This document shows, in pieces, positions 34,059-42,602 of a stretch of 64,000 nucleotides of DNA. Made by a program: the position numbers and the translations under genes. The notes under the pieces were generated by a model that saw only the letters and a list, made by a program, of their open reading frames with translations, ran no database searches and was not told where the DNA came from. The DNA lies in NCBI RefSeq assembly GCF_030147005.1, contig NZ_JASLAW010000046.1, positions 1 through 64,000 of the forward strand, read 5' to 3'. Every line of letters begins with the position of its first letter. Within the stretch, counting starts at the first letter, position 1. Origin of the DNA: Pseudomonas sp. (GTDB taxonomy: Bacteria; Pseudomonadota; Gammaproteobacteria; Pseudomonadales; Pseudomonadaceae).

Positions 34059-34412
34059 ATGATCGTAGAAAGCATACGCGACAAGGGTCTCGGTACACTT
34101 CAGACAACGCATGACGCGCCCGACTTGAACTCGGATATGAATTTTTTCAACTCGATGATGCTACCGTCATCGGCGATGAGTACTGCCGCCCCTGCAAATT
34201 CACAGAACTTGTTATCCGAGGCGACAGACACGCTGAACTCCATGACCCATCGCATGGCCAGGAGCCTGCGCGCATTGGGTAACAAAGATAAGGCCGTAGA
34301 GGCTCGAAAATACCCGCTCCAACTCTCCAACGCAGTGCTGCTTCAGCATATGTTGACGAAGTGTGTTGGCAAAACCGCTCAGGGCATCGATAAAATCAGC
34401 AACCTCCAGTAG
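34059..34412 (+). CDS. hrpB: Type III secretion inner rod protein HrpB-like
   Basis: A 117-residue protein, mostly helical C-terminal half (SEATDTLNSMTHRMARSLRALGNKDKAVEA...LLQHMLTKCVGKTAQGIDKISNLQ), like the inner rod family (SctI). AAGGGGAG precedes the ATG. It takes the place that hrpZ-hrpB hold in P. syringae, just upstream of hrcJ; no harpin gene is present. Identity by position, size and C-terminal pattern. Confidence 0.72.
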   Translation: MIVESIRDKGLGTLQTTHDAPDLNSDMNFFNSMMLPSSAMSTAAPANSQNLLSEATDTLNSMTHRMARSLRALGNKDKAVEARKYPLQLSNAVLLQHMLTKCVGKTAQGIDKISNLQ

Positions 34413-34418
34413 GTAAAA

Positions 34419-35225
34419 ATGAATCGCACGTTGCTTACTGTATTGACGCTATCTTTCACACTTCTATTGAGTGCCTGCAGTGATCGTGTCGAGCTTCATC
34501 GCCAATTATCGGAACAAGAGGCCAATGAAGTTATAGCAGAGCTGGCAGACAAACATATTCGTGCCACAAAGGCTCCCGCGAAAGATGGTGTTATCGTGGT
34601 CGTCAATGCCAACGATATTGCGCGCGCCGTACGAACGCTGGAGGCCGTGGGACTCCCTCGGGCAGCTCGCGCTACGCTGGGCGACACCTTCCGTAAAGAA
34701 GGCGTGATCTCCACGCCGCTGGAAGAAAGAGCGCGCTACATTTATGCCTTGTCCCAAGAACTGGAGACAACTTTATCGAACATCGATGGCGTCATCGTGG
34801 CACGCGTACATGTGGTTCTGCCTGAACGCGTTGCTCCAGGAGAACCGGTACAACCCGCCTCCGCGTCGGTGTTCATCAAACATGATCCGCGGCTTGACCC
34901 CGACAACATCAGGGCACGTGTTCGCAGGATGGTTGCCAGTAGCATTCCAGGCATGGCCACGGCGGTCGATAACCCACAAAAAATGACGGTCGTGTTCGTA
35001 CCTGCGACAGCTTATCTGGAGCAGCAACGCTTGGCTTACTTCGGGCCTTTTCTGGTGCCTGGGGATGATCTCGGTTTTTGGCAAACCAGTGTGACTGTCT
35101 CGCTGCTCGCCTTGGTGTTTATGGTTTCGGCAGCCCTGTTCTGGCTACGGCGAAAACAACGCGTCATGCTGGTTCGCACACAGGGGTCATCCCTTGACGC
35201 GCCAGCTCACTCAAGCAATGAGTAA
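34419..35225 (+). CDS. hrcJ: Type III secretion inner membrane ring lipoprotein
   Basis: SctJ family ring protein. The 268-residue product has a lipoprotein signal (LLLSACSDRVEL, Cys near 20), the YscJ/FliF ring domains (LSEQEANEVIAELADKHIRA, ERARYIYALSQELETTLSNIDGVIVARVHVVLPE, ASVFIKHDPRLDP) and one C-terminal membrane helix (about 225-245) with a basic tail. The stop overlaps hrpD. Confidence 0.95.
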   Translation: MNRTLLTVLTLSFTLLLSACSDRVELHRQLSEQEANEVIAELADKHIRATKAPAKDGVIVVVNANDIARAVRTLEAVGLPRAARATLGDTFRKEGVISTPLEERARYIYALSQELETTLSNIDGVIVARVHVVLPERVAPGEPVQPASASVFIKHDPRLDPDNIRARVRRMVASSIPGMATAVDNPQKMTVVFVPATAYLEQQRLAYFGPFLVPGDDLGFWQTSVTVSLLALVFMVSAALFWLRRKQRVMLVRTQGSSLDAPAHSSNE

Positions 35226-35775
35226 TCTTGCATGGACCCAATGGTGGGCAGCCCCTTGGTTATATGCACATGACGACTGGAAGAGCACAAATATATATTC
35301 GGCGCTCGTAGAACTCCATCGCAGCGGGCAGGTAGCAGCGGGGACGCATTACGGTATTGCCCCCTGCCTTCCTCCTATGCCGGACCCCGCTTTACTTCAA
35401 CTGGCCATAGTTTCAGCTGCCCAACTTGATCTCGGGCTCGCATTGGTTGACGGAATCTGCCGCCCTGCCTATGCAGCGACATTGGATGAACATCAACTCC
35501 TGTGGTGTAACAGCCTGTCCAAGGCTCTGCCCCTGGATATCGTGCAGCCTGACAATGATCCACTGCAGTTGCTCCGCGCCTGGATCGCCCCGGCTACCTG
35601 GCAACGTATCAGGCTGCGCTTCCCTCGCCTACGCGTGCTTGACTTGGAAGCAAAGCCCCTGACGCTCAATGGCTCGCGTAGCCGTCTCGATACCCTCTGG
35701 CATGCAGTGGTCTGGCGCATAGGCGCGCTGAGCCACAACAACAGCGCATGCGAGTCATGGGCGCAGGGAGATTAA
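35218..35775 (+). CDS. hrpD: Type III secretion protein HrpD (SctK-like)
   Basis: A 185-residue cytoplasmic protein with no clear motif, between hrcJ and hrpE, the place of hrpD in P. syringae. HrpD/SctK proteins are sorting platform components. The ATG at 35218 overlaps the hrcJ stop by 8 bp; a TTG further upstream is less likely. Called by synteny and size. Confidence 0.7.
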   Translation: MSNLAWTQWWAAPWLYAHDDWKSTNIYSALVELHRSGQVAAGTHYGIAPCLPPMPDPALLQLAIVSAAQLDLGLALVDGICRPAYAATLDEHQLLWCNSLSKALPLDIVQPDNDPLQLLRAWIAPATWQRIRLRFPRLRVLDLEAKPLTLNGSRSRLDTLWHAVVWRIGALSHNNSACESWAQGD

Positions 35776-35777
35776 CG

Positions 35778-36392
35778 ATGTTATGTCGACTCACAATCAA
35801 TTCACCTGGCGGCACTCCCCCCCTGCCGGGAAGCTTGATCTCTCGCGAAACCCTGGCAAGTTATAACCAGGCCGGCGACGTGATAGAGCAGGCAAAGGCT
35901 GCCGCCCAACAATTACTGAGGGAAGCATACGAACAACGCAAAGACTTGCTTGAAAAAGCGGGGCTTGAAATATGGCAGCGTGCCGATGCCCAGCTCAAGC
36001 GCTGGGAAGCCGAGCGCCAGGCCTTGTGTGACAACGTCGAACAATACGCCACTTCAGTTGCCAACCAAGCTATTCAGCTCTTGCTTGACGAAACGCCTCA
36101 TACACAACGGATTGGAGCCCTGATCAAGCAGCTGCTGGCCTGCCATATTCCTGCGATCACGGCCACACTGGTTTGTAATCCTTATGAACTTGAGACAGTG
36201 AGGCAATGCCTTGACAGCGACGGTAGCCACTGGACGCTGCGCGCGGAAAACACGATCGAGCCCCAAACGTTGATATTGCATACCGATGAAGGAGATTTTC
36301 GTATTGACTGGATATCGATGGTCAACGCCGTTATGAAAAACGATGAAAGCCCTTCAGCAAAAAGCGGCATGGATACATTTAATTACATATAA
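35778..36392 (+). CDS. hrpE: Type III secretion ATPase regulator HrpE (SctL)
   Basis: A 204-residue FliH/SctL-type stator protein that links the ATPase HrcN to the sorting platform. A long helical part (about 28-95: AGDVIEQAKAAAQQLLREAYEQRKDLLEKAG) is followed by the C-terminal domain (about 110-195). ATG at 35778 with AGGGAG upstream. Last gene of the hrpA block. Confidence 0.85.
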   Translation: MLCRLTINSPGGTPPLPGSLISRETLASYNQAGDVIEQAKAAAQQLLREAYEQRKDLLEKAGLEIWQRADAQLKRWEAERQALCDNVEQYATSVANQAIQLLLDETPHTQRIGALIKQLLACHIPAITATLVCNPYELETVRQCLDSDGSHWTLRAENTIEPQTLILHTDEGDFRIDWISMVNAVMKNDESPSAKSGMDTFNYI

Positions 36393-36404
36393 ACAGCTAC
36401 AAAT

Positions 36405-36432
36405 GGAACCATCCCGAAATAAAAGCCATAAA
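36405..36432 (+). promoter_or_regulatory. hrp box (HrpL promoter) of the hrpF-hrpV operon
   Basis: GGAACC (36405-36410)-N15-CCATAAA (36426-36432); the -35 is perfect and the -10 has one change from CCACNNA. It lies 28 bp before hrpF, where P. syringae also starts its hrpC operon. Confidence 0.7.
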
Positions 36433-36460
36433 GGAGTATCCCCCCACAAAGGCACTTCAC

Positions 36461-36679
36461 ATGAACTTTTTCGATGGCCTTAAAGACAAGCTTATTAGAG
36501 ATGCGAAATTCGTTGACAGAGAAGTCAACTATGCAACAGAAAATTATTCCGGGTCAGAGGAAGATACAGCCTTATTTTACGAACTTTTAGCAAAGCAGCG
36601 TAAAACCGAATTCCTCGTCAATGAGCAAACCCGCGTAAATTTCATGTTACTCAAGTCCAGCCTGGACAGCGCACAGTAA
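36461..36679 (+). CDS. hrpF: Type III secretion protein HrpF
   Basis: A 72-residue helical, acidic protein (MNFFDGLKDKLIRDAKFVDREVNY...) of the P. syringae HrpF type, a small soluble protein needed for secretion. First gene of the hrpF-hrpG-hrcC-hrpT-hrpV unit; hrpG starts one base after its stop. Its low G+C codon use contrasts with hrcC downstream. Confidence 0.75.
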   Translation: MNFFDGLKDKLIRDAKFVDREVNYATENYSGSEEDTALFYELLAKQRKTEFLVNEQTRVNFMLLKSSLDSAQ

Positions 36680-36680
36680 A

Positions 36681-37094
36681 GTGAAAGAGTTACTTATAGA
36701 GTGTGTGAGGACGGGCTCCGGGGAGTTCAGGTTATTTGAGAACGATGACGAAATTGTCTTGCGTCACTGTTCCAACGCCCTGCTGCTAAGTGTTCAACTG
36801 ACCCACCATGCGCCGAATAAATCAATGCTGGCAACTTGGATGCGACTGGGCGCGATCAGCCTGGCTCACTTTCAGAGTGCACTCGCTCAATGCCCTGCCA
36901 GTGGCACACTCTGGCTGATTCATTGCTTGCATAAGCCCTGCGACGAACAGCATCTGCGGTGCCATATCGAAGCCCTGCTTAACCAACGCGATACCTGGCG
37001 TGCCACCTTCGCGCGCCTGAACAAGCCGGCACATCCACTCAGACCTACCTCGCTACGTTCGTTGTTGCAAAATCAGGGAAATACCTATGTATAA
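36681..37094 (+). CDS. hrpG: Type III secretion protein HrpG
   Basis: A 137-residue cytoplasmic protein in the hrpG position. In P. syringae HrpG binds HrpV and so frees HrpS from repression (established there); similar chaperone-like function is inferred here. GTG start (MKELLIECVRTGSGEFRLFEND). It overlaps the hrcC start by 8 bp. Confidence 0.75.
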   Translation: MKELLIECVRTGSGEFRLFENDDEIVLRHCSNALLLSVQLTHHAPNKSMLATWMRLGAISLAHFQSALAQCPASGTLWLIHCLHKPCDEQHLRCHIEALLNQRDTWRATFARLNKPAHPLRPTSLRSLLQNQGNTYV

Positions 37095-39222
37095 CAACAT
37101 CTACAAGCACAACAGCTTGCGCCTTAACCCGCCTGAAATTTCATCCAGACGCCCTCACCTGCGATGCCTGCTCGCGCTCGCCTGTTTGCTCGCCCCGGTG
37201 CAAAGTACCCTTGCCGCCATCCCCGCCGAGTGGAAAAACACCGCCTACGCCTACGAGGCTGACCACAAGCCTCTACGCGATGTACTCGAAGACTTCGCCC
37301 AGACCTTTGGCACGCAACTGCAGATCGAGGGCCTGCTGGAGGGGGACGTCAACGGCAAGATCCGCGCCAATACCCCGCAATCCATGCTGGACCGGCTGGG
37401 CGTTGAGCACCGTTTTCAGTGGTACCTCTACAACAACACCCTTTACATCAGCACGCTGGATCAACAAGAGTCCGCACGCCTGGAAGTCTCATCAGAGACG
37501 ATTTCAGATCTCAAGCAGGCGCTGACCGATATCGGCCTGCTCGATAGCCGTTTCGGCTGGGGCGAGTTGCCCGAAGACGGTGTGGTACTGGTGTCCGGTC
37601 CCAAACGCTATATCGAACAGATCAAACAGTTCAGCAGCCAACGCCGCTCGCCGGATGAAAAGCAGAGCGTGCTGAGCTACCCATTGAAGTTCGCCAATGC
37701 GGCCGACCGTCATGTGGACTATCGTGGCGAGAAGCTCACCGTACCCGGCGTCGCCACCATTTTGCGGCAGCTATTGGAACCCCGTCCCACCTCGTCGCTC
37801 TCTGCACTGAGCCAACGCCCAGCCTCCCAACCGGCCCCTCTCACGCCAAACGTACCTCGGTTGGGCAACCCGCTGCTGGGCCAGATGCTCGGCGCCAATG
37901 GCAACCCAGGGCAGTTGGACACAGGTCCCACGCTGACCGCGCGCGCGCCCGTGTCCAACAGCCGGATACGCGTAGAAGCCGATGTGCGTAATAACGCCGT
38001 GTTGATCTATGACTTGCCGGAACGCCAGGCCATGTACCGTGAGTTGATCACCCAGCTTGACGTTGCGCGCAAACTGATCGAGATCGATGCAATCATTCTC
38101 GACATCGAGCGCACGCAGTTGCGCGAGTTCGGGGTGAACTGGGGCTTCCAGAACAGCCGCTTCCGGGGTGGCGTGAACATGGCGCCGGGCACCTCGTCGC
38201 AGCTGTCGATCGAAAACCGTGACCGCTTCTACGCCGATATCCGCGCGCTGGAAGCCAAAGGGCTGGCGACCATGGTTTCAAACCCTTCGGTGCTTACCCT
38301 GGAAAACCAACCGGCGGTGATCGACTTCAACCGCACCCAATACCTCACCCCCGGCAGAGATTACGCAACCATTTTGCCGGTCACCGTGGGCACCAGCCTT
38401 CAGGTCGTGCCCAGGGTCACAACCAGCCGCGGCGTCCACCAGCTGCATCTGGCAGTGGATATAGAAGACGGCAATTTCGACGAGAGCAACCCCGACCCGA
38501 ACCACCTTGATGTACGCCGAGGCAAGGTCAGCACCCAGGCCGTGATACAGGAAAAGCGTTCGCTGGTTGTCGGCGGTTTCCATGTCACGGAAAGTGCAGA
38601 CAAACAAAACAAGATACCTGTGCTGGGGGATATTCCGCTGTTGGGCAAGGCGTTATTTTCTTCGACCGAACGCAAGAACAACCGGCGTGAACGCTTGTTT
38701 ATCCTCACACCACGGGTTATCGGCGACCAGGACGATCCTTCGCGCTATTTGCCGCAAGCCGACCAGGCCGAACTGCAAGCCGCACTCAGGCCATTGGCCA
38801 AGCGCTATTCCTCACACGAGCCGGTGATCAAGCGCAGTGACATCATCGGCACCCTGGCACGCCTGGTCAGCGGGGAAGTACCCAAGGCTTTCAAAGCGGC
38901 GCCGATGCCGCTGGGGCTCAACACCTTGTGCAGCACCCGTGACTTGCTGGCATTGAATACCGAACGCAGCCAGTGGTTCGCCGGTCCGGAGTACAACGTG
39001 GCAGTCGTGGTGCTGCGCAATCAGTTCAAACGCAATGTACGTATCGACGAAAAGGAGTGCAGCAACTCGCAGACCCTGGCGGTCACCGTGTGGCCGCGCG
39101 CCTGGCTCAAGCCGGGTGAAGAGGCCGAAGTCTTTATCGCCATGCGTCCCGTGGCGAAGGACGAGCACCTCAGCGCGCCCCGCCCTTCCTTGATTACTCC
39201 TGCCCAGAAGGCTAAGCCATGA
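37087..39222 (+). CDS. hrcC: Type III secretion outer membrane secretin
   Basis: Forms the outer-membrane ring (SctC). The 711-residue precursor has a signal peptide after a basic N-terminus (about 22-44), N-domains (EWKNTAYAYEADHKPLRDVLEDFAQTFGTQLQIEGLLEGDVNGKI), a secretin domain (RKLIEIDAIILDIERTQLREFGVNWGF, VVGGFHVTESADKQNKIPVLGDIPLLGKALFSSTERK, about 318-540) and a C-terminal extension (about 560-711). Coupled to hrpT by ATGA. Confidence 0.96.
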   Translation: MYNNIYKHNSLRLNPPEISSRRPHLRCLLALACLLAPVQSTLAAIPAEWKNTAYAYEADHKPLRDVLEDFAQTFGTQLQIEGLLEGDVNGKIRANTPQSMLDRLGVEHRFQWYLYNNTLYISTLDQQESARLEVSSETISDLKQALTDIGLLDSRFGWGELPEDGVVLVSGPKRYIEQIKQFSSQRRSPDEKQSVLSYPLKFANAADRHVDYRGEKLTVPGVATILRQLLEPRPTSSLSALSQRPASQPAPLTPNVPRLGNPLLGQMLGANGNPGQLDTGPTLTARAPVSNSRIRVEADVRNNAVLIYDLPERQAMYRELITQLDVARKLIEIDAIILDIERTQLREFGVNWGFQNSRFRGGVNMAPGTSSQLSIENRDRFYADIRALEAKGLATMVSNPSVLTLENQPAVIDFNRTQYLTPGRDYATILPVTVGTSLQVVPRVTTSRGVHQLHLAVDIEDGNFDESNPDPNHLDVRRGKVSTQAVIQEKRSLVVGGFHVTESADKQNKIPVLGDIPLLGKALFSSTERKNNRRERLFILTPRVIGDQDDPSRYLPQADQAELQAALRPLAKRYSSHEPVIKRSDIIGTLARLVSGEVPKAFKAAPMPLGLNTLCSTRDLLALNTERSQWFAGPEYNVAVVVLRNQFKRNVRIDEKECSNSQTLAVTVWPRAWLKPGEEAEVFIAMRPVAKDEHLSAPRPSLITPAQKAKP

Positions 39223-39422
39223 AACTCAGATTCTTGTGCGTGCCCCTGATCGGCACAGCGATGTTCCTCACCGGCTGCGCTCCCACCTGCAAAGGTGATT
39301 CGTGCTCGCGCCCGCAATCGACCCAGGACAAGATGGTGATCTGGTGGCCGCCGCAGATGCGTGTCGAGCCGGGCCCCGCCGGCGAGCGGGCGGACTACCA
39401 GACGGTATCGCTGGAGCGGTGA
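39219..39422 (+). CDS. hrpT: Type III secretion lipoprotein HrpT
   Basis: A 67-residue outer-membrane lipoprotein with lipobox LTGCAPTC (Cys about residue 20). HrpT acts as pilotin-like partner of HrcC in P. syringae. Position right after hrcC and the VIWWPPQMRVEPG motif support the call. Confidence 0.82.
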   Translation: MKLRFLCVPLIGTAMFLTGCAPTCKGDSCSRPQSTQDKMVIWWPPQMRVEPGPAGERADYQTVSLER

Positions 39423-39433
39423 GGCCTCAACCC

Positions 39434-39784
39434 ATGCCCGATGATCAACGCCAGGTATTCCTGGACTCTTTGGTGAGCGGCACTGCCGCTCAGCTGTCCC
39501 TCGCCCCCGGGATAAAGGTCTGCGCATTGCAGGCGGGAAACCGGCAGGGACTGGCCCTGCTGGTGGCTCGCGAAGCCATGCAGGCCGGGCAATTGCAGCG
39601 TGCATTGGAGCTACGCTTTGAGCAGGCGCTGGCGTTCGACGGCTGTTTTGTCTACCTCGACGCTCAGGACGCGCTGGTGATCTGGCACGCGTTGCCTGCA
39701 ACACACAGCGCGCGCAACAGGATACTCAGCCGGATGCTGTCGCTGGCCAGTCTGCAAGCCTTGGACAGCGGCTCAAGCCGCTGA
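39434..39784 (+). CDS. hrpV: Type III secretion regulator HrpV
   Basis: A 116-residue cytoplasmic protein at the end of the hrpF operon; P. syringae HrpV (about 115 residues) binds HrpS and represses hrpL transcription. ATG at 39434 chosen because it gives family length and follows the hrpT stop by 11 bp. Its stop is exactly adjacent to the convergent hrcU stop, with no space for a terminator. Confidence 0.8.
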   Translation: MPDDQRQVFLDSLVSGTAAQLSLAPGIKVCALQAGNRQGLALLVAREAMQAGQLQRALELRFEQALAFDGCFVYLDAQDALVIWHALPATHSARNRILSRMLSLASLQALDSGSSR

Positions 39785-40882
39785 TCAACGCTGCTCAAGC
39801 TCCGGCAATTCAAGGGTTTCGCGCTTGGCTTCATCATCCAGCTCGCGCAGGGTACGGTAGATGAGTGCCACCGCCTGCAAGGTTTCGCGGGGGATGCTTG
39901 CCCCCAGCTTTTTCGTGTAAAGCGTGCGTGCCAGCCAGACGCACTGGATCACCGGCACGTCGGCAGCCTTGGCGCGCAGGATCAGCTTGCGGGCTTCGGC
40001 ATCCGTGCCCTTGCTGACCAGCAACGGCAACGGGGTTTTACCCGGGCGGTAATACAGGGCGACAGCGAAGTGCGTCGGGTTGACCACCAGCATGTCGGAC
40101 TCCTCCAGCTTGGGCAGCTTGACCTTCGGCTCCTCCTGGGCCAGTTGATAGGCCAGCGAACGCCGCTGGCCCTTGACGTGAGGGTCGCCCTCCATGTCCT
40201 TGTACTCTTTGACGACCTCGACCTGGGTCATGCGCATACGCTTGGCAAAAAAGTACTTCACCATCACCAGGTCGATGAGGGCCAGCACCAGCAACATGCC
40301 GAGGCACACATGCAACAGGTGGCGGAACAACGCAATCAACGCCAGGATGTAACTCTGCAGATCACTGGTGGCCAGGTTGATCAACGTACCCAACGAGGGG
40401 CGGATCACTACATATAAGATCAGCGCAATGAGGCCGGCTTTGGCCACACTCATCAACAGGTTCATCAACTGTTGGGCGGAGAACATCTGCTTGACCTGGC
40501 TCATTGGGTTGAGTCGATTGAAATCCAACTTCAAGGCTTCGGGCGCAAACAGCATGCCAAACTGCATCCAGCTGCTGATCAGCTTGGTGGTAATTGCGAC
40601 GCCGACCATCAACAGGGCGAATGAAAAAAACACCCCCAAGCCATCAAACAGGACCTCTTCCAACGCTCGCGTGAAGGGCTCGGACAGGCGCGACATCGGC
40701 AGCAGCATCAATTGCTGGAAGCGTTGCAGGCTGGTCTCGGCGGTGAACAGGGCAATCTCACTGATGGCCGTCAGCGCCAGCAGCTTTGGAACATCCTGGC
40801 TTTGCGCGACCTGGCCTTTCTTGCGTTGGTCACGCAGCTTCTTGGCTGACGCCGGGTGTTTTTTTTCGCCTGAGTCGCTCAT
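39785..40882 (-). CDS. hrcU: Type III secretion export apparatus switch protein
   Basis: SctU family. The 365-residue product has four membrane helices (about 85-210) and a cytoplasmic domain with the self-cleaving NPTH motif at 268-271 (VVNPTHFAVALYY), which switches substrate class. Last gene of the hrpJ operon; overlaps hrcT by 4 bp. Confidence 0.96.
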   Translation of the reverse strand: MSDSGEKKHPASAKKLRDQRKKGQVAQSQDVPKLLALTAISEIALFTAETSLQRFQQLMLLPMSRLSEPFTRALEEVLFDGLGVFFSFALLMVGVAITTKLISSWMQFGMLFAPEALKLDFNRLNPMSQVKQMFSAQQLMNLLMSVAKAGLIALILYVVIRPSLGTLINLATSDLQSYILALIALFRHLLHVCLGMLLVLALIDLVMVKYFFAKRMRMTQVEVVKEYKDMEGDPHVKGQRRSLAYQLAQEEPKVKLPKLEESDMLVVNPTHFAVALYYRPGKTPLPLLVSKGTDAEARKLILRAKAADVPVIQCVWLARTLYTKKLGASIPRETLQAVALIYRTLRELDDEAKRETLELPELEQR

Positions 40883-41667
40883 GGCAACGGGACTTTGAAT
40901 AGAAGCCCGAGCGAGTGTTTAAGGTCGCCCAGCAGGCCCATGCGCCCGACGATCAGATCCTGCAGCAGCGCAAAGTAGAGCAGCAGGATACCGATGCCCG
41001 CCAGAGATTTGACCGGTGGCGCCAACGTGCTGACCTGTAGCTGCTGGCTGTAGACGCCCAACAGCGCAATGCCGAATTCCAGCAAGAGCAACACGGCGAT
41101 AAAGGGTGCGGCATAGAGCATCATGTGCGTGAAGGTATCGCCCAACAGGTCAACAAACTGGCTCATGCCATTCGCCGCCGGCAGCGGGAACCACACGGTG
41201 GCAGGCCAGATCAGGTAGCTGTCCCAAATCACTTGAGTCAACGCGCCCAACCCCAGGGTTGTCATCAGCAGGAAAATCGCCAATTGCTTGAACAGATGCC
41301 CCATCGGTGTGGCATCCGGACCCAGCGAAGGGTTGAGTTGGCCACCGGCCAAGGCGCCACGCTGGTTGTCCAGCAACGCTCCTGCGGCCTCGAACAACCA
41401 GAACGGCATTGACAGCAGTACCCCAAGCAACGATCCCAGGGCAATTTCCTTGAGCACCAGCCCACCCAGCATCAGCGCCGAGTAATCCTGCCCCTCCAAT
41501 GCCGCATGGATACCCGGCGCCGGCAGCAGCGCCATAACCATCACAATGGTGCCGCGAAGCCTGCCGCGTATGTGTTGAAAACAGAACGCAGCCACAAATA
41601 TGGCGCAGGGATAAATACGCGCCATCCCAATGAGCAGGCTGGGCAGGAACTCGAGGTACAGTAGCAC
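40879..41667 (-). CDS. hrcT: Type III secretion export apparatus protein
   Basis: SctT/FliR family membrane protein of 262 residues with six or so hydrophobic segments; LALLPAPGIHAALEG and DNQRGALAGGQLNPSLGPDATPMG (a conserved DNQRG-type motif) identify it. Ten bp after hrcS. Confidence 0.94.
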   Translation of the reverse strand: MLLYLEFLPSLLIGMARIYPCAIFVAAFCFQHIRGRLRGTIVMVMALLPAPGIHAALEGQDYSALMLGGLVLKEIALGSLLGVLLSMPFWLFEAAGALLDNQRGALAGGQLNPSLGPDATPMGHLFKQLAIFLLMTTLGLGALTQVIWDSYLIWPATVWFPLPAANGMSQFVDLLGDTFTHMMLYAAPFIAVLLLLEFGIALLGVYSQQLQVSTLAPPVKSLAGIGILLLYFALLQDLIVGRMGLLGDLKHSLGLLFKVPLP

Positions 41668-41677
41668 TGGCGATACC

Positions 41678-41941
41678 TCAGTTCAGGGCCGAGCGGCTGA
41701 TCATGTCGAAGGTCAGATTAATCAGCTGGATCAACTCCACGCCAATCCAGCGCCCGGTCATGATCAGCGTGATGCCCACCGCCATCAACTTGATGCCAAA
41801 GGGCAGCGTCTGGTCCTGAACCTGCATCAGCGCCTGTACCAGCGACGTCATGACACCCACCACTACCGCCACAATCAATGGCGGCGCCGACAGCACCACT
41901 ACCAGCAACATGCCTTGCTTGAACAATACGATCGGTTCCAT
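41678..41941 (-). CDS. hrcS: Type III secretion export apparatus protein
   Basis: SctS/FliQ family, 87 residues with two membrane helices (about 13-35, 50-72) and the central VQALMQVQDQTLPFGIK motif. Seven bp after hrcR. Confidence 0.95.
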   Translation of the reverse strand: MEPIVLFKQGMLLVVVLSAPPLIVAVVVGVMTSLVQALMQVQDQTLPFGIKLMAVGITLIMTGRWIGVELIQLINLTFDMISRSALN

Positions 41942-41948
41942 AAGCCAC

Positions 41949-42602
41949 TCAGAGATAGGAAAGGAACAGGCTGTCGAGCAAGCGCGACCAACCGGACACC
42001 ATAACGAACAACAGCAGTTTGAGCGGCAGGGAGATGGTCATGGGCGAAACCATTTGCATGCCCAGCGCGAGCAGCAGATTGGAGACAATCAGATCGATGA
42101 CGATGAAGGGGATATAGATCAGGAAGCCGATCTCGAACCCCGCCTGCAATTGCGACAGCACAAAGGCCGGGATCAACAGGATCAAGTCTTCGCGCTGCAC
42201 CTCTTGCGCCATTTTCGCGGGCCACAGGCGCGCCGTATTTTCCAGCAGGTGCGTGAGCACGTCAGGGTCCACGTTACGCAGCATGAACGCGCGCAACGGC
42301 TGAATGGCCTCACGCCCCGTCTGCAGAAACATCGTCAGGCTGCTCGTGTCCAGGGGGGTAACCTTGACGGCCTCGGAGATTTCGAAACCGACCGGCGCCA
42401 TGATGAACAGCGTGGCCGCCAACGCAATACCGTTGATGGCCATGCTCGGCGGTACCTGCTGAACGCCGATGGCATTGCGGGTGATCATCAACACAATGAC
42501 AATCTTCAAGAACGATGTGCAGATGATCAACAGCATGGGCATCAGCGACAACGCGGCAACGAATACCGCCAGGATGAGGGGATCTATCCCCTGAAATGTC
42601 AT
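41949..42602 (-). CDS. hrcR: Type III secretion export apparatus protein
   Basis: SctR/FliP family, 217 residues; motifs FLKIVIVLMITRNAIGVQQVPPSMAINGIAL (split here: IVLMITRNAIGVQQVP and PSMAINGIAL) and FVLSQLQAGFEIGF, IPFIVIDLIVSNLLLALGM are diagnostic. Overlaps hrcQ by 4 bp. Confidence 0.96.
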   Translation of the reverse strand: MTFQGIDPLILAVFVAALSLMPMLLIICTSFLKIVIVLMITRNAIGVQQVPPSMAINGIALAATLFIMAPVGFEISEAVKVTPLDTSSLTMFLQTGREAIQPLRAFMLRNVDPDVLTHLLENTARLWPAKMAQEVQREDLILLIPAFVLSQLQAGFEIGFLIYIPFIVIDLIVSNLLLALGMQMVSPMTISLPLKLLLFVMVSGWSRLLDSLFLSYL

